Shown piece after piece: positions 41,587 to 50,565 of a DNA stretch of 64,000 nucleotides. The stretch is taken from NCBI RefSeq assembly GCF_029911635.1, contig NZ_JARYTI010000001.1, forward strand, positions 124,001 to 188,000. Direction: 5' to 3'. Both the position numbers and the translations under genes were made by a program. The notes below the pieces were generated by a model. That model was not told the DNA's origin. It worked only from the letters and a program-made list of their open reading frames with translations, and ran no database searches. This stretch comes from Sphingomonas sp. AR_OL41 (GTDB taxonomy: Bacteria > Pseudomonadota > Alphaproteobacteria > Sphingomonadales > Sphingomonadaceae). The stretch's first letter is position 1, and every line of letters starts with the position of its first letter.

Positions 41587-42225
41587 ATGGCGCTTTTCCG
41601 CAAATCACGCCCGAAGGACTGGGATCCGCTCGCCGACAAGCCGGCGAGCTGGGGCATCCACCGCTATCTTCAGGGCTCCGCCAATCTCTTCGAAGAGAAT
41701 CGGCTGCTCAAATTCGCGATCGCGGGCCTGTTCGGCATCACCGCTGTGCTCGGCATGCTGATCTACACCTCGAACCAGAACCAGCGGACGGTCATCGTGC
41801 CGTTCGGCACCGGCGGCGATCTCTATGTGACGGGAAATGCGCCCTCGGCGCCGTACCTACGCACGATGACGCGAAACATCGTCAGCCTGTCGGGTACCTA
41901 TTCGGCCTATTCCGCCGATCCGCAGTTCCAGGAACTGCTGAGCATCGTCCACCCCTCGGCCTATAACAGCATCCGCGACAGCCTGACCGCCATTCTCGAC
42001 GAGCTCTCGGACAATCCGACTCTGTCGATCGCGACCTATATTCGGCCAGACCAGCCTGTCCTGACCACGAGCACCGACATCGTCGTGCCGGTCGAAAAGG
42101 TCCGCGTCATCGGCGGTGTGATCCGCAAGTTCCGGGGCAATCTCCGGATTGGCTACGCGATCGACAACGGCCGCTTCTGGCTGACGTCCCTGCATGAGGA
42201 GAATTTCGATGCCGAAACTCGGTAA
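41587..42225 (+). CDS. traE: Conjugal transfer protein TraE
   Basis: A 212-aa VirB5/TrbJ-like inner membrane protein. One N-terminal membrane segment (LLKFAIAGLFGITAVLGMLIYTS, about residues 40-60) is followed by a periplasmic domain (QNQRTVIVPFGTGGDLYVTG... FRGNLRIGYAIDNGRFWLTSLHEE), the TraE fold. It has about the length of F TraE (188 aa) plus a short extension. GAACGGCC lies before ATG 41587. The 3' end overlaps the traK ribosome site and start. Confidence 0.88.
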   Translation: MALFRKSRPKDWDPLADKPASWGIHRYLQGSANLFEENRLLKFAIAGLFGITAVLGMLIYTSNQNQRTVIVPFGTGGDLYVTGNAPSAPYLRTMTRNIVSLSGTYSAYSADPQFQELLSIVHPSAYNSIRDSLTAILDELSDNPTLSIATYIRPDQPVLTTSTDIVVPVEKVRVIGGVIRKFRGNLRIGYAIDNGRFWLTSLHEENFDAETR

Positions 42226-42979
42226 TCGCGGCCGTGCGAGCCTGCTGACGGCCGGCCTCATCTTCGCGGCACCGCCGGCATTCGCCCAGGCGATTACCGC
42301 GCTGCCCGATCAGACCGCCTCGATCCGGCTGTCCAATCGCGACGTCAACCACATCATCTGCCAGGGCGGCGAGATCGAGGACGTCAAGTTCTCGGCCGAA
42401 AAGGCGATCGCGGTTGAGCGTGGCGGGTCGGACGCGTGGATTAAGTTTCTGGTGAAGGAGATCGACGGCGAAGGCACGCCGACGCGGACCTATGTGACCA
42501 CGCCTTCCGAATTCTTCGTTTCGTGCAATGGGGCGATTTACCCGCTTTACACCGAGCCGTCGGACATTCCGGCGCAGACCGTGATCCTGGCCTCCGGCAC
42601 CGCGCAGCGCGCCCGTGCCAATCAGGATCTGCTCGGCCCGCTGGTCGAAGAAGAGCGCGCCGTTTCGATCACGCTGTCGATGTTGCAGGACCGCGTGCCG
42701 GCAAGCTTCGCCGAAGTAGCGCCGGTCGCGGGCGACATCGTCCTGCCGACCTTGCCCGCGGCGCGCCTCCATGAACGCCGGCGGTTTGCAATCGAAGGCG
42801 CTGGCCTCTCGGCATCCGAATATCTGGTCCAGGCGTCAGCCGACCTTGTCCTCGCCGAGCCCGAGTTCCTGGTGTCGTTGCTCGGCTCGAACATCTTCGC
42901 GGTCACGCTCGATCGTATCGCGCTGAAGGCTGGCGATAGCGCTCGGCTCATCATCATTCGCCGGGGAGCTGTCCAATGA
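42209..42979 (+). CDS. traK: Conjugal transfer protein TraK (secretin-like)
   Basis: A 256-aa periplasmic/outer-membrane protein. ATG 42209 is preferred over 42194 because GAGGAG sits directly before it. The signal peptide is ASLLTAGLIFAAPPAFAQ. The mature part starts ITALPDQTASIRLSNRDVNHIICQGGEIEDVKFSAEKAIAV, as in TraK proteins that form the outer ring with TraB and TraV. The gene overlaps traE by 17 bp at its start and traB by 4 bp at its end. Confidence 0.88.
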   Translation: MPKLGNRGRASLLTAGLIFAAPPAFAQAITALPDQTASIRLSNRDVNHIICQGGEIEDVKFSAEKAIAVERGGSDAWIKFLVKEIDGEGTPTRTYVTTPSEFFVSCNGAIYPLYTEPSDIPAQTVILASGTAQRARANQDLLGPLVEEERAVSITLSMLQDRVPASFAEVAPVAGDIVLPTLPAARLHERRRFAIEGAGLSASEYLVQASADLVLAEPEFLVSLLGSNIFAVTLDRIALKAGDSARLIIIRRGAVQ

Positions 42980-44313
42980 GCGAGAGACCAGAAGAGACCG
43001 CGCCGGATGCCGCTGGGCCTGGTGAGCAGAGCCCTTTCCAGGCGCATCTAGCCGCCCAGGCGGTCCATGACGGCGGTGACGAAGCGCGGGGTGCGGCGCT
43101 GCTCGACTGGCGCGCGTGCTGGGATTCGCTGAGTTCGACGGGCAAACTGCGCATGAAGCAATTCGGCGTGGCCACGGCGATCGGCGTGCTTGGCTACGGC
43201 CTCTATTCTGCGAGCACCGCCGACAAGCCGGTTGTTGCGGCGCCCGAGGCCTCCAAGCTTGATATGGGCGCGGGCCTTCGCGGCGACAGCCTCGAGGTGA
43301 AGCTGCGCGGCGATCTGAAAAAGGTCCTGGACGGCCAGTCCATGCTCGGCGACCGGGTGACGGCGATCGAGGAGGGCAAGACACCGATCGGGCTGCAAGG
43401 CACCGGCCCCGCGGCACCAGGTGCCGACGGCGCGCCATTGCCGCCAGCCCTTCCCGGCGGCGGCGCGCCGGAGTTTCCGCCATCGCCATCCGGTGCTTCG
43501 GGCGCGGCGGGCGACAATAGTTTGCCAGCCCCGCCATCCGCACCGGTGGGACCTCCCGCTCCGCCGGCACCGCCGGTCGAAAAAGTGGTGGGTGCAATCG
43601 GCGCCGCCACATCGCCGGTCGTCCCCAAGGATGCGGCCGCGGCGTCGGACGAGTCGAAAAAAAAGATTCGGACGATCTATTTGCCGCCTGGTTTCATGAA
43701 GGCGCGGCTGCTGACGGGCGTGGACGCCTTGGCGAGCCACGACGCGACCTCGAACCCGGAGCCGATCATCGCGCGGGTCCAGGCGCCAGCCGTGCTCCCC
43801 AATGACGTCAAGGCGAACCTGTCCGGTTGTTTCGTCATCGGCAACGCGACCGGCAGCCTCGCCAAGGAGCGCGTCGAGATCCAGCTCGTGACGCTCTCCT
43901 GCGTCGACTTCGACGAACATTCGGTCGTCGACCAGAGCGTCAAGGGCTTCTTTGTCGATACCGACGGCAAGAAGGGCCTGTCGGGCAAGGTCGTCACCCG
44001 CGCCGGCGCGGCCTTGGCCCGGACTTTTATCGCAGGGACCATCAGCGGCATCGCCCAGACGGTCGAGAATAGCTTTGGTGATACGTCGACCTCGGCGCTC
44101 GGCACAGTGAGGACGCTTAATGCCGGCGATGCCGCCAAGTCCGGCATAGCGGGCGGCCTTTCCAAATCTTCGGACAAGCTGACCGATTTCTATCTCGATC
44201 TCGCGCGCCAGGCCGGCCCGATCGTCGAGGTCGGCGCCGCGAAGGACGTGGTCGTCGTCATCCAGGAGGGCGTGACGCTCGAAATCAAACCATCGGCGGG
44301 GAGCAAATTCTGA
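42976..44313 (+). CDS. traB: Conjugal transfer protein TraB
   Basis: A 445-aa VirB10-type bridge protein between the two membranes. One N-terminal membrane segment (MKQFGVATAIGVLGYGLYS) is followed by a coiled-coil-prone stretch and a Pro-rich linker (PPALPGGGAPEFPPSP, PPAPPAPP), typical of VirB10-like proteins. The C-terminal beta domain contains YLPPGFMKARLLTGVDA and GCFVIGNATGSLAKERVEIQLV. The ends overlap traK (ATGA) and traV. Confidence 0.92.
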   Translation: MSERPEETAPDAAGPGEQSPFQAHLAAQAVHDGGDEARGAALLDWRACWDSLSSTGKLRMKQFGVATAIGVLGYGLYSASTADKPVVAAPEASKLDMGAGLRGDSLEVKLRGDLKKVLDGQSMLGDRVTAIEEGKTPIGLQGTGPAAPGADGAPLPPALPGGGAPEFPPSPSGASGAAGDNSLPAPPSAPVGPPAPPAPPVEKVVGAIGAATSPVVPKDAAAASDESKKKIRTIYLPPGFMKARLLTGVDALASHDATSNPEPIIARVQAPAVLPNDVKANLSGCFVIGNATGSLAKERVEIQLVTLSCVDFDEHSVVDQSVKGFFVDTDGKKGLSGKVVTRAGAALARTFIAGTISGIAQTVENSFGDTSTSALGTVRTLNAGDAAKSGIAGGLSKSSDKLTDFYLDLARQAGPIVEVGAAKDVVVVIQEGVTLEIKPSAGSKF

Positions 44314-45035
44314 TGCCCAGAACCCTTTCATGCAAGGTCTCGATCCGCGGTCACCGACTGCTTCTCATCCCGGTGATCGCGGCCCTTGGTGGCTGCGCGA
44401 CGCTCGGCTCGGTGATGTCACCTTACTCCGAAAAATATAGCTGCAAGAACAGCGACCATGGACAGTGCGTGCATCCCGAGAAGGCCTATGAGGATGCGGT
44501 CGCCGGCCGCCCGTCCCGGTCGGACCCTGCAGTCACCAACGACAAGAAGCTGCTGCGCGGCCAGGCTGCTGCACCGGCAATGTCTGGCATGACCGCCAAA
44601 GGCGCAGCCGCGCCGGTGGGTGCCTATCTCGGGTACAAGGACAGCGTCTATCGCGAGCTGCAGGGGCTGATCGACCAACCGGTCACGCCGATGCTCAAAC
44701 CGCCGCGCACCGTTCGCACGCTGATCCTGCCTTATGCCGACCGTCAGCGGCCTGACCGCCTCTACATGCCGCGCTACGTCTTCTCGATCGTCGAGACGCC
44801 CGCCTGGGTCGTCGGCGACTATCTGGTCGATCCGGTTCAGCCATCGACCCAGGCGCCCGTCCTGGGTCAGGTCCAGGAGCGTGAGATTGACGGGGCTATT
44901 TCCGCAACGGCGCTGGCGCCGCCGGCCAGGGACCCGCGCACGCTGGTGCCAGCGCCCATGAATGCGCGTCCGTTGGCGCCGACGCCCAGGGCTTCGAGCA
45001 CGCTCGGGCCCGCGCCGAAGGATCAGAGCAAGTGA
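44313..45035 (+). CDS. traV: Conjugal transfer lipoprotein TraV
   Basis: A 240-aa outer membrane lipoprotein. The lipobox LGGC is in LLIPVIAALGGCATLGSVMSPYSEKYSC (Cys about residue 29). A Y-x-C-K-N-S-D-H-G-Q-C segment near the N-terminus is characteristic of TraV, as is the Pro-rich C-terminus (PAPMNARPLAPTPRAS). It forms the outer membrane part of the core complex with TraK and TraB. The stop overlaps the GTG start of traC (GTGA, 45032-45035). Confidence 0.88.
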   Translation: MPRTLSCKVSIRGHRLLLIPVIAALGGCATLGSVMSPYSEKYSCKNSDHGQCVHPEKAYEDAVAGRPSRSDPAVTNDKKLLRGQAAAPAMSGMTAKGAAAPVGAYLGYKDSVYRELQGLIDQPVTPMLKPPRTVRTLILPYADRQRPDRLYMPRYVFSIVETPAWVVGDYLVDPVQPSTQAPVLGQVQEREIDGAISATALAPPARDPRTLVPAPMNARPLAPTPRASSTLGPAPKDQSK

Positions 45036-47566
45036 AGGCGCGCGGCTCCCGAACAGGCGGCGATCTGAGCTTTGCCCAGCTGCGGCAAAGCGTCGCGCGC
45101 GATCGCTTCTCCGATTACCTGCCGCTCGTTGCATGGGACGAGGATGAGGAGGCGTTCCTCTGCATCGACGATGGTTGGGGCTATGGCTGGGAGCTCGTGC
45201 CGAGCGCCTACATGTTTGCGCATGTGCATCAGGCGCTGCTCGGGCTTCTCAACATTCACTTCCCCGATGGCACGGTCCTTCAGCTTCACAGTTTTGCCGA
45301 CCCGCTGATCGAGACGGCGCTCGATGCGTTTCTCGATCTCAAGACCCGCGACGATCCCCTGATCCAGGCATCGGCCAGGCGCACCGCCGATTATCTGATG
45401 GCGGGGACACATGGCCTTCGTGCGATGCACGGCATACCGATCAGGGACTTTCGCACCATCCTGTCGGTAAAGACGAGGCGTCCGCTGGGGAGCGATCTGC
45501 GCCGCCAGATCGAGGAGCAGCTCGCCAAGCTCGGCATCGTCCGGCTGCCCCCGGAGGAGATCGTCTCCTTCTATCGCCGGATCTTCAACGGTGTGTTCGC
45601 CGCCGCGCCCGGCGTTTTCTCGTCGAGCCCTGATGCAACCGGGGCGGCGCCGCCGATCCGCAAGCAGATCATCGACGCGGGTCCCGACCTGCTGTTCGAG
45701 GGTCCGGAGCTGTTCCTCGGCAACCAGGTCGCGCGCTGCCTCACGCCCAAGTCGCCGGCGCGGCGGATCACCGCCGAGCGGGCCAATCGCCTGACGGGCG
45801 GCATGCGCGGTTCGGCCGAGGACAGCGACCAGATCGGGGGGCCGTTCCTCTACACGCTCAACGTCCTGTTCGATCATTCGCAGTTCGAGATCCACAAACG
45901 CGCCCAGGTGCTCTCTGCGCAAAAGGCCGCCGGCAGCTTTGCGGTCGAGGTCAGCAAACAGATCGAGGAGATCGGCTGGATCCTCGACGAGGCCGGCAAC
46001 TCCAAATTCGTGCGGGTGATCCCGACCGTCTGGGTGTTCGGTCGCACCAGCGCCCATGCCCGGGAGATGGCGGCGCGCGCCAAGCGGCTTTGGGAAGGCG
46101 AACCCCTGCCCTTCATGATGCAGGAGGAAAGCTATCTCAATCCGATCCTGCTCACGATGAGCCTGCCGTTCGGGCTGTACCCGGACGGGCGCACCTTGCG
46201 AATGCTCGAGCGCGATTTCCGGATGCCGGTGAAGGCTGCGGTGCTGATGGCGCCGATCCAGACCGACTTTCGCGGTGGCGGGCGCCCTGCCCTCCTCTAC
46301 ACCGGCCGGAAGGGCCAACTGGTCACGCTCGACCTGTTCGATCCGCGCATCAACAATTACAATTTCATCGTCTCGGCGGAGAGCGGCGCCGGCAAGAGCT
46401 TCCTGCTCAACAATCTCTGCCAGCAATATTATGCGCAGAATGCGCTCATTCGCATCATCGATATCGGCGGCAGCTATCGCAAGCTCTGCACGCTCTGCTC
46501 GGGTCGTTACATCGACATCGGCGAGGAGAAGCTCGTCCTCAACCCGTTCGACATGGGCTTCGCGCTCGACGGCGAAGACAAGCAGTCGGCGATCTCGATG
46601 GCGGTCGCGATCGTCGCCGAGATGGCGAACGCCGCCACCCGCAAGGGTGTCACCACCTCGGAATGGAATCTCCTGAAATCGGCTGTCCAGTGGACGATCG
46701 ATGAAGGTCATTCCGAAGAGGGCATCGATGCGGTCCGTGCATGGCTCGGCGCCTATCCCGCGTTCGCGGCATCGGATCTCGACCGCGTCGATCATCTGAT
46801 ACCGGTCTCGAGGGAATTGGCCTTCAACCTGCGCGATTTCGCGAGCGAGGGCGCTTACGGCCATTTCTTCAACGGCCCTTCGACCTTCGACATCACGGCC
46901 GACGAGTTCGTCGTGCTGGAGCTCGAACGGCTGAAGAGCATGCCTGACCTGTTCAACGTCATCGTCATGGTGGTGGTGAACGCGGTCACCCAGGAGCTGT
47001 ATCTCTCAGGCCGCGACCGGCCGCGTTTCGTGCTCTGCGACGAAGCCGCCCAGTTCATGACCAAGACCGAAGGGCAGGATCTGTCACGACTCGCCGAAGC
47101 GTTCGGCCAGGGCTACCGCCGCGCGCGCAAATATCAGGGTTCGTTCGGTATCGTTCTGCAGTCGATGAACGACCTGATGCTGTTCGGGGGCACCGGTCAG
47201 GTCATCCTCGAGAATGCCGCGACGCGGTTCCTGCTGCAGGGCTCGACCTATGACAAGGCGGTCGAGAACAAGATCCTCGATTATTCGGGGTTCGTCCTCG
47301 AGCTGCTGAAGTCGGTCCGGAACTCGAAGCCCAATTATAGCGAGGTCTTCATCGACTCTCCGCTGGGTCTCGGCATCGCCAGGCTCGTCGTCGACCCCTT
47401 CTCGTACTGGATCAACACCAGCGCGCCGCAGGAGGTTGCCGCGTTCGAGGCGCTGCTGCGCGCCGGCCGCTCTCCGCTCGACGCGGTGTGTGAACTCGCC
47501 GGCGTCGATCCGGCCGAGATTCTTGGGTCTCGGCCCGAATTGCGCCTACATGAGGAGATTGCGTGA
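45032..47566 (+). CDS. traC: Conjugal transfer ATPase TraC (VirB4-like)
   Basis: An 844-aa ATPase that drives pilus assembly. The start is GTG 45032, overlapping the traV stop; KARGSRTGGDLSFAQLRQSVARDRFSDYLPLVAWDE is the usual TraC N-terminus. The Walker A motif is SAESGAGKSFLLNNL (about residues 450-465) and Walker B is RFVLCDEAAQFM. The C-terminal half also shows GTGQVILENAATRFLLQG, typical of VirB4/TraC. The stop overlaps the next small gene. Confidence 0.93.
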   Translation: MKARGSRTGGDLSFAQLRQSVARDRFSDYLPLVAWDEDEEAFLCIDDGWGYGWELVPSAYMFAHVHQALLGLLNIHFPDGTVLQLHSFADPLIETALDAFLDLKTRDDPLIQASARRTADYLMAGTHGLRAMHGIPIRDFRTILSVKTRRPLGSDLRRQIEEQLAKLGIVRLPPEEIVSFYRRIFNGVFAAAPGVFSSSPDATGAAPPIRKQIIDAGPDLLFEGPELFLGNQVARCLTPKSPARRITAERANRLTGGMRGSAEDSDQIGGPFLYTLNVLFDHSQFEIHKRAQVLSAQKAAGSFAVEVSKQIEEIGWILDEAGNSKFVRVIPTVWVFGRTSAHAREMAARAKRLWEGEPLPFMMQEESYLNPILLTMSLPFGLYPDGRTLRMLERDFRMPVKAAVLMAPIQTDFRGGGRPALLYTGRKGQLVTLDLFDPRINNYNFIVSAESGAGKSFLLNNLCQQYYAQNALIRIIDIGGSYRKLCTLCSGRYIDIGEEKLVLNPFDMGFALDGEDKQSAISMAVAIVAEMANAATRKGVTTSEWNLLKSAVQWTIDEGHSEEGIDAVRAWLGAYPAFAASDLDRVDHLIPVSRELAFNLRDFASEGAYGHFFNGPSTFDITADEFVVLELERLKSMPDLFNVIVMVVVNAVTQELYLSGRDRPRFVLCDEAAQFMTKTEGQDLSRLAEAFGQGYRRARKYQGSFGIVLQSMNDLMLFGGTGQVILENAATRFLLQGSTYDKAVENKILDYSGFVLELLKSVRNSKPNYSEVFIDSPLGLGIARLVVDPFSYWINTSAPQEVAAFEALLRAGRSPLDAVCELAGVDPAEILGSRPELRLHEEIA

Positions 47567-47907
47567 TGCTGAAGCGCAAGCCTCCGCAGAACCAGATGGT
47601 CTTTGATCTGACGTCATTCTACAGCAGCAAGGATGCTCAGCTCGAACGGATGATCGAAGCACGCGTCGCGATCCGCGCCGAGGCGGCGGCGATCCGCTGG
47701 CGGTTCCGGCTGATGGTGATCGAGGCGGCGATGATGACGAGCCTGGTGCTCGCAGCCGGGTTCGCCCTCAACCAGCCCCATGCGATGGTGGTGCGCAGCG
47801 CGCTCATCGTCGGAGCGGCCTGCTTCGCGAGCGGCGTCATGCTGGTTGGCCTGTCCGGCGTTACCGGTCTGGCGATCTCCGCCGTTCGTCGGTGGAGGGC
47901 GCGATGA
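47566..47907 (+). CDS. Small membrane protein, tra operon (113 aa)
   Basis: A 113-aa protein with two membrane segments: MVIEAAMMTSLVLAAGFAL (about 50-68) and SALIVGAACFASGVMLVGLSG (about 78-98). The soluble N-terminus is charged and possibly helical (DAQLERMIEARVAIRAEAAAIRWRF). Its ATG shares a base with the traC stop; a GTG at 47563 is an alternative. It occupies the position between traC and traW where F-type clusters carry trbI and other small genes, but it does not look like TrbI to me. Function unknown; the operon position suggests a role in transfer. Confidence 0.65.
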   Translation: MLKRKPPQNQMVFDLTSFYSSKDAQLERMIEARVAIRAEAAAIRWRFRLMVIEAAMMTSLVLAAGFALNQPHAMVVRSALIVGAACFASGVMLVGLSGVTGLAISAVRRWRAR

Positions 47908-48302
47908 TACGCGTGACACTCGCCGACGGCACCGCGGAGCTTATCGAGCGCGAGATCGAACCCCGCCGTCCGGGCGAGACGCTGTACGATTTCATGCTGC
48001 GCTCGGCGCATGAGACAAGCCTCGAGGCGAGAGCGCTGCGCGCCCTGCTCGATGCCCATGTGGCGAGCCTTGGCGCGGAGCGTGCGTCCGTCGTGCGGCG
48101 GCGACGTGCGATGCTGGTCGGGCAGAGTTTCATCTCAGGCTTGGTCGCGAGCGTCCTGATCCGGCCCGACACGGTCGGTGACGCCTGGATTATCGCGATG
48201 CCGGTGGCGGTCCTGACCTTGGGTGCCAGCCTGGTGCTGTCATTCTTCATGCCGGCCCTCGACAAGGGTGTCGTCCGGATGGCGCGGTGGTGGCGGCGAT
48301 GA
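47904..48302 (+). CDS. Small membrane protein, tra operon (132 aa)
   Basis: The start at ATG 47904 (MIRVTLADGTAELIEREIEP) overlaps the previous stop; the frame is open a little further. A basic region (RASVVRRRRAMLVGQ) is followed by a hydrophobic segment (IIAMPVAVLTLGASLVLSFFM, about 103-123) and an acidic/basic tail. The product is a single-pass or hairpin membrane protein of unknown function. It is the second of three small genes between traC and traW. All three overlap, so they are co-translated. I cannot place it in a named Tra family. Confidence 0.6.
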   Translation: MIRVTLADGTAELIEREIEPRRPGETLYDFMLRSAHETSLEARALRALLDAHVASLGAERASVVRRRRAMLVGQSFISGLVASVLIRPDTVGDAWIIAMPVAVLTLGASLVLSFFMPALDKGVVRMARWWRR

Positions 48303-48559
48303 GGGGTATCTTGTCCTCGACGCCGTCGCTCGGCTCGATCCGTTTGCTGCTCGGCAGCAAGCTGCTGTTGCTGATCCAGGCGTGGATCGTGCTGCGCAGC
48401 GGTCAGCTTCTGGACGGTATGCACTGGTTTGTCGTCGGCGCGATCGTCGTCATCGCCATCCTGTGTCTCGTCGGCGCCGTCATCGGCGAGCCGGACGACA
48501 GCGCCGAAGACCATAACCGGCCGTGGCGGCGCAGAGCGGAGGGTCGTCATCATGAATGA
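48299..48559 (+). CDS. Small membrane protein, tra operon (86 aa)
   Basis: The ATG at 48299 overlaps the previous stop (ATGA). The product has two hydrophobic segments: RLLLGSKLLLLIQAWIVL (about 16-34) and MHWFVVGAIVVIAILCLVGAVI (about 41-62), then an acidic/basic tail (GEPDDSAEDHNRPWRRRAEGRHHE). It is the third small gene between traC and traW. Family unknown. The position and topology are compatible with an accessory inner membrane component of the transfer machine. Confidence 0.6.
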   Translation: MRGILSSTPSLGSIRLLLGSKLLLLIQAWIVLRSGQLLDGMHWFVVGAIVVIAILCLVGAVIGEPDDSAEDHNRPWRRRAEGRHHE

Positions 48560-49229
48560 GGCTATTGGCGGCGCGGCAAGCTTCACCACCCCTGCGCGCA
48601 TTCGTGTCGTGTTGTTCCAGGGCGCCACAACGATCGTTCTGCTCGCCTGCGCGCTTGTCACCGCTGCGGCGCATGCCCAGACTTCGGTGATCGGACGCAC
48701 CTGGCCGATCGCGGAACCCGATGCCCTGGAGGAAATCGAGGGTCGCACACAGAAGCTGCCGGCCTTTATGGCCAGCCGTTTCGGCCCGCGCGCGAGCTGG
48801 TCGGCGATGAAGGCCGCTCCGCTGGCCGTAGCGCAGGCGAACCGCGTGCGGAGCGTCGTTCCGTTCTACACGCTCGATTTCGATGTGAAGCTTCCGGACG
48901 GCAAATTGCTTTATCCGAAGGGCTTCACCTTCAACCCGCTGACCTATGTGTCGCTGCCGCAACGCCTGGTCGTCGTCCGCCCCGAGGATCTTGGCTGGGC
49001 GCTGCGCACCGCCACGCCATCAGATTGGATCCTGCTTGCCGCCGGCCCGCGTGGCGGGAGCGATCCGATCACGCTCGGCCAGAAGGTTGGCCGCTCGCTC
49101 TTCATCCTCGAGCAGCGCGTGAAAGACCGTCTCGGTCTCGAGGTGGCGCCGGTCATCGTGTCGCAGATCGGCCAGAAACTGGAGCTGACCGAGGTGAAGC
49201 TCAACCGCACCGGGAGCGCGCCGCGATGA
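48552..49229 (+). CDS. traW: Conjugal transfer protein TraW
   Basis: A 225-aa periplasmic protein. The start at ATG 48552 (MNEAIGGAASF) overlaps the previous gene by 8 bp; a longer frame from 48429 has no site. The signal peptide is IRVVLFQGATTIVLLACALVTAAAHAQ. The mature part fits TraW: SVIGRTWPIAEPDALEEIEGR, then FYTLDFDVKLPDGKLLYPKGFTFNPLTYVSLP and WILLAAGPRGGSDPI. TraW works with TrbC and TraU in pilus assembly. The stop overlaps the traU start. Confidence 0.88.
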   Translation: MNEAIGGAASFTTPARIRVVLFQGATTIVLLACALVTAAAHAQTSVIGRTWPIAEPDALEEIEGRTQKLPAFMASRFGPRASWSAMKAAPLAVAQANRVRSVVPFYTLDFDVKLPDGKLLYPKGFTFNPLTYVSLPQRLVVVRPEDLGWALRTATPSDWILLAAGPRGGSDPITLGQKVGRSLFILEQRVKDRLGLEVAPVIVSQIGQKLELTEVKLNRTGSAPR

Positions 49230-50239
49230 CCCGTCTCGCATTGTTGCGCAGCATAGCGGCTGCCTTTCTGCTTCTTGTGCTGTCCCCGGCTTCGCCAGCG
49301 CATGCGTCGTCTTGTCCGACCGGGACGGTGTTCAACCCGATCACGAAAGTGCGCTGGACGTGCATCTTTCCGATCACTATCGGCGGCGTGAAGATCGGCA
49401 CGGGCGACAAGCTCGGCAAGGCGCTCGACGCGCAGTCGTCCTCGAGTCCGATCTGCGCCTGCCGGAAGGGTGCGACCTTCTGGTTCGGGGTGAAGGTCTC
49501 CTTCTGGTCGCCCAATCGCATGGTCGACGTGGTGACCGAGCCAGGATGCATGATGGCGCTCGGCGTCGACCTGATGCCGACCCACGGCAAGCTGCAAGGC
49601 AGCCAGTCGTCGATCGCCGACGGGACGAACACGCGCAAGATGTTCGCGCAGATGCACTATTATATCTCGCCGGTCTGGAAGATGCTGGACATGTTCACGG
49701 ACCTGCCCTGCTTCCAGGATGACGGGTTCGACGTGGCGCTCATCACCGAGGTGCTGCCGACCTGGCAGTCGGGGACGCTCGGCGCGATCATCCAGCCCGA
49801 GGGCATATTGTTCGGCAACCCCGCCGCGGGGCTCGCCTGCATGGCCGACAGCGCGGCCGCGGCTGCCGGCAAGGTTCTCGACCCGCTCTTCTGGTGCATG
49901 GGCAGCTGGGGTGCGACCTATCCGATCGCCGGCGACATTCATTTCGATGACTCGGTCGAAGCCTGGGCTGGCCTCGCCGCGCGCGGTACCTTCATGATGG
50001 GCCGCCTCGGCGCGCTCACCATCTCGTCGACTGACGGCTGCTCGTTCAAGGCCCAGCCGATCTGGACCAAGTCCCGCTACAAGCTCCAGCTGATGGAGCC
50101 GGTTAAGGGCGGGAGTTGCGTCAATATCGGTCGGCCAGGTTCCTTGTGGTCGAGCGCGAAGCACGCGCCCGGCAAGGACAATGCCCAATTCATGCTCTTC
50201 GAAAAGACGATCTGCTGCGCCGGAGTGTCGGTGCCATGA
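49226..50239 (+). CDS. traU: Conjugal transfer protein TraU
   Basis: A 337-aa Cys-rich periplasmic protein. The ATG at 49226 overlaps the traW stop; the signal peptide is LLRSIAAAFLLLVLSPASPAHA. Typical TraU pattern: NPITKVRWTCIFPITIGGVKIG, CACRKGATFWFGVKVSFW, PCFQDDGFDVALITEVLPTWQ and SWGATYPIAGD. Many Cys residues make it a client of the operon's disulfide isomerases. TraU acts in DNA transfer and pilus assembly. A 326-bp gap without a gene follows (50240-50565), an unusual break within a mostly overlapping operon. Confidence 0.92.
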   Translation: MTRLALLRSIAAAFLLLVLSPASPAHASSCPTGTVFNPITKVRWTCIFPITIGGVKIGTGDKLGKALDAQSSSSPICACRKGATFWFGVKVSFWSPNRMVDVVTEPGCMMALGVDLMPTHGKLQGSQSSIADGTNTRKMFAQMHYYISPVWKMLDMFTDLPCFQDDGFDVALITEVLPTWQSGTLGAIIQPEGILFGNPAAGLACMADSAAAAAGKVLDPLFWCMGSWGATYPIAGDIHFDDSVEAWAGLAARGTFMMGRLGALTISSTDGCSFKAQPIWTKSRYKLQLMEPVKGGSCVNIGRPGSLWSSAKHAPGKDNAQFMLFEKTICCAGVSVP

Positions 50240-50565
50240 GCGGATCGTTTCACGGACACCTCGTCAGTTCCGGATGTCAGGCCGGGTCTGCCCGCCAGGA
50301 CCCGTTGGGTCTCCCGGGACAAAGCGAGGTGGGAGCGGCGCTGCACAGCCCCCGCGGTGCCGCTCCAACCCCGGTCAGCGCGGCCGGCTCCCTCCCGGCT
50401 CGGCAGATGGCATTCCCCCGTGCCTCTGTCCTGGCGGCGGCCGCGCTGACCATTTTTGAAGGCCGGGCGGTGTCCCGCCTTTCCCGTTCTTCGGACTCCC
50501 AGGCAGCTCCACCGTTTCCGCCTTCGTCAAAGATCGCGGCAGGACGGGCCGTCGGAGCGCGTGCT
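50240..50565. other. 326-bp non-coding gap inside tra operon
   Basis: The gap between traU and the traN-like gene is GC-rich and holds no supported gene; the frame upstream of traN is open through it but has no start with a ribosome site other than at 50566. It could be a promoter or a processing region. I see no clear palindrome of note beyond short GC stems. Confidence 0.4.

Noticed and set aside
45023..46864. A 613-aa minus-strand open frame
   Set aside because: Antisense to traC, whose Walker motifs and overlaps with neighbours are clear.
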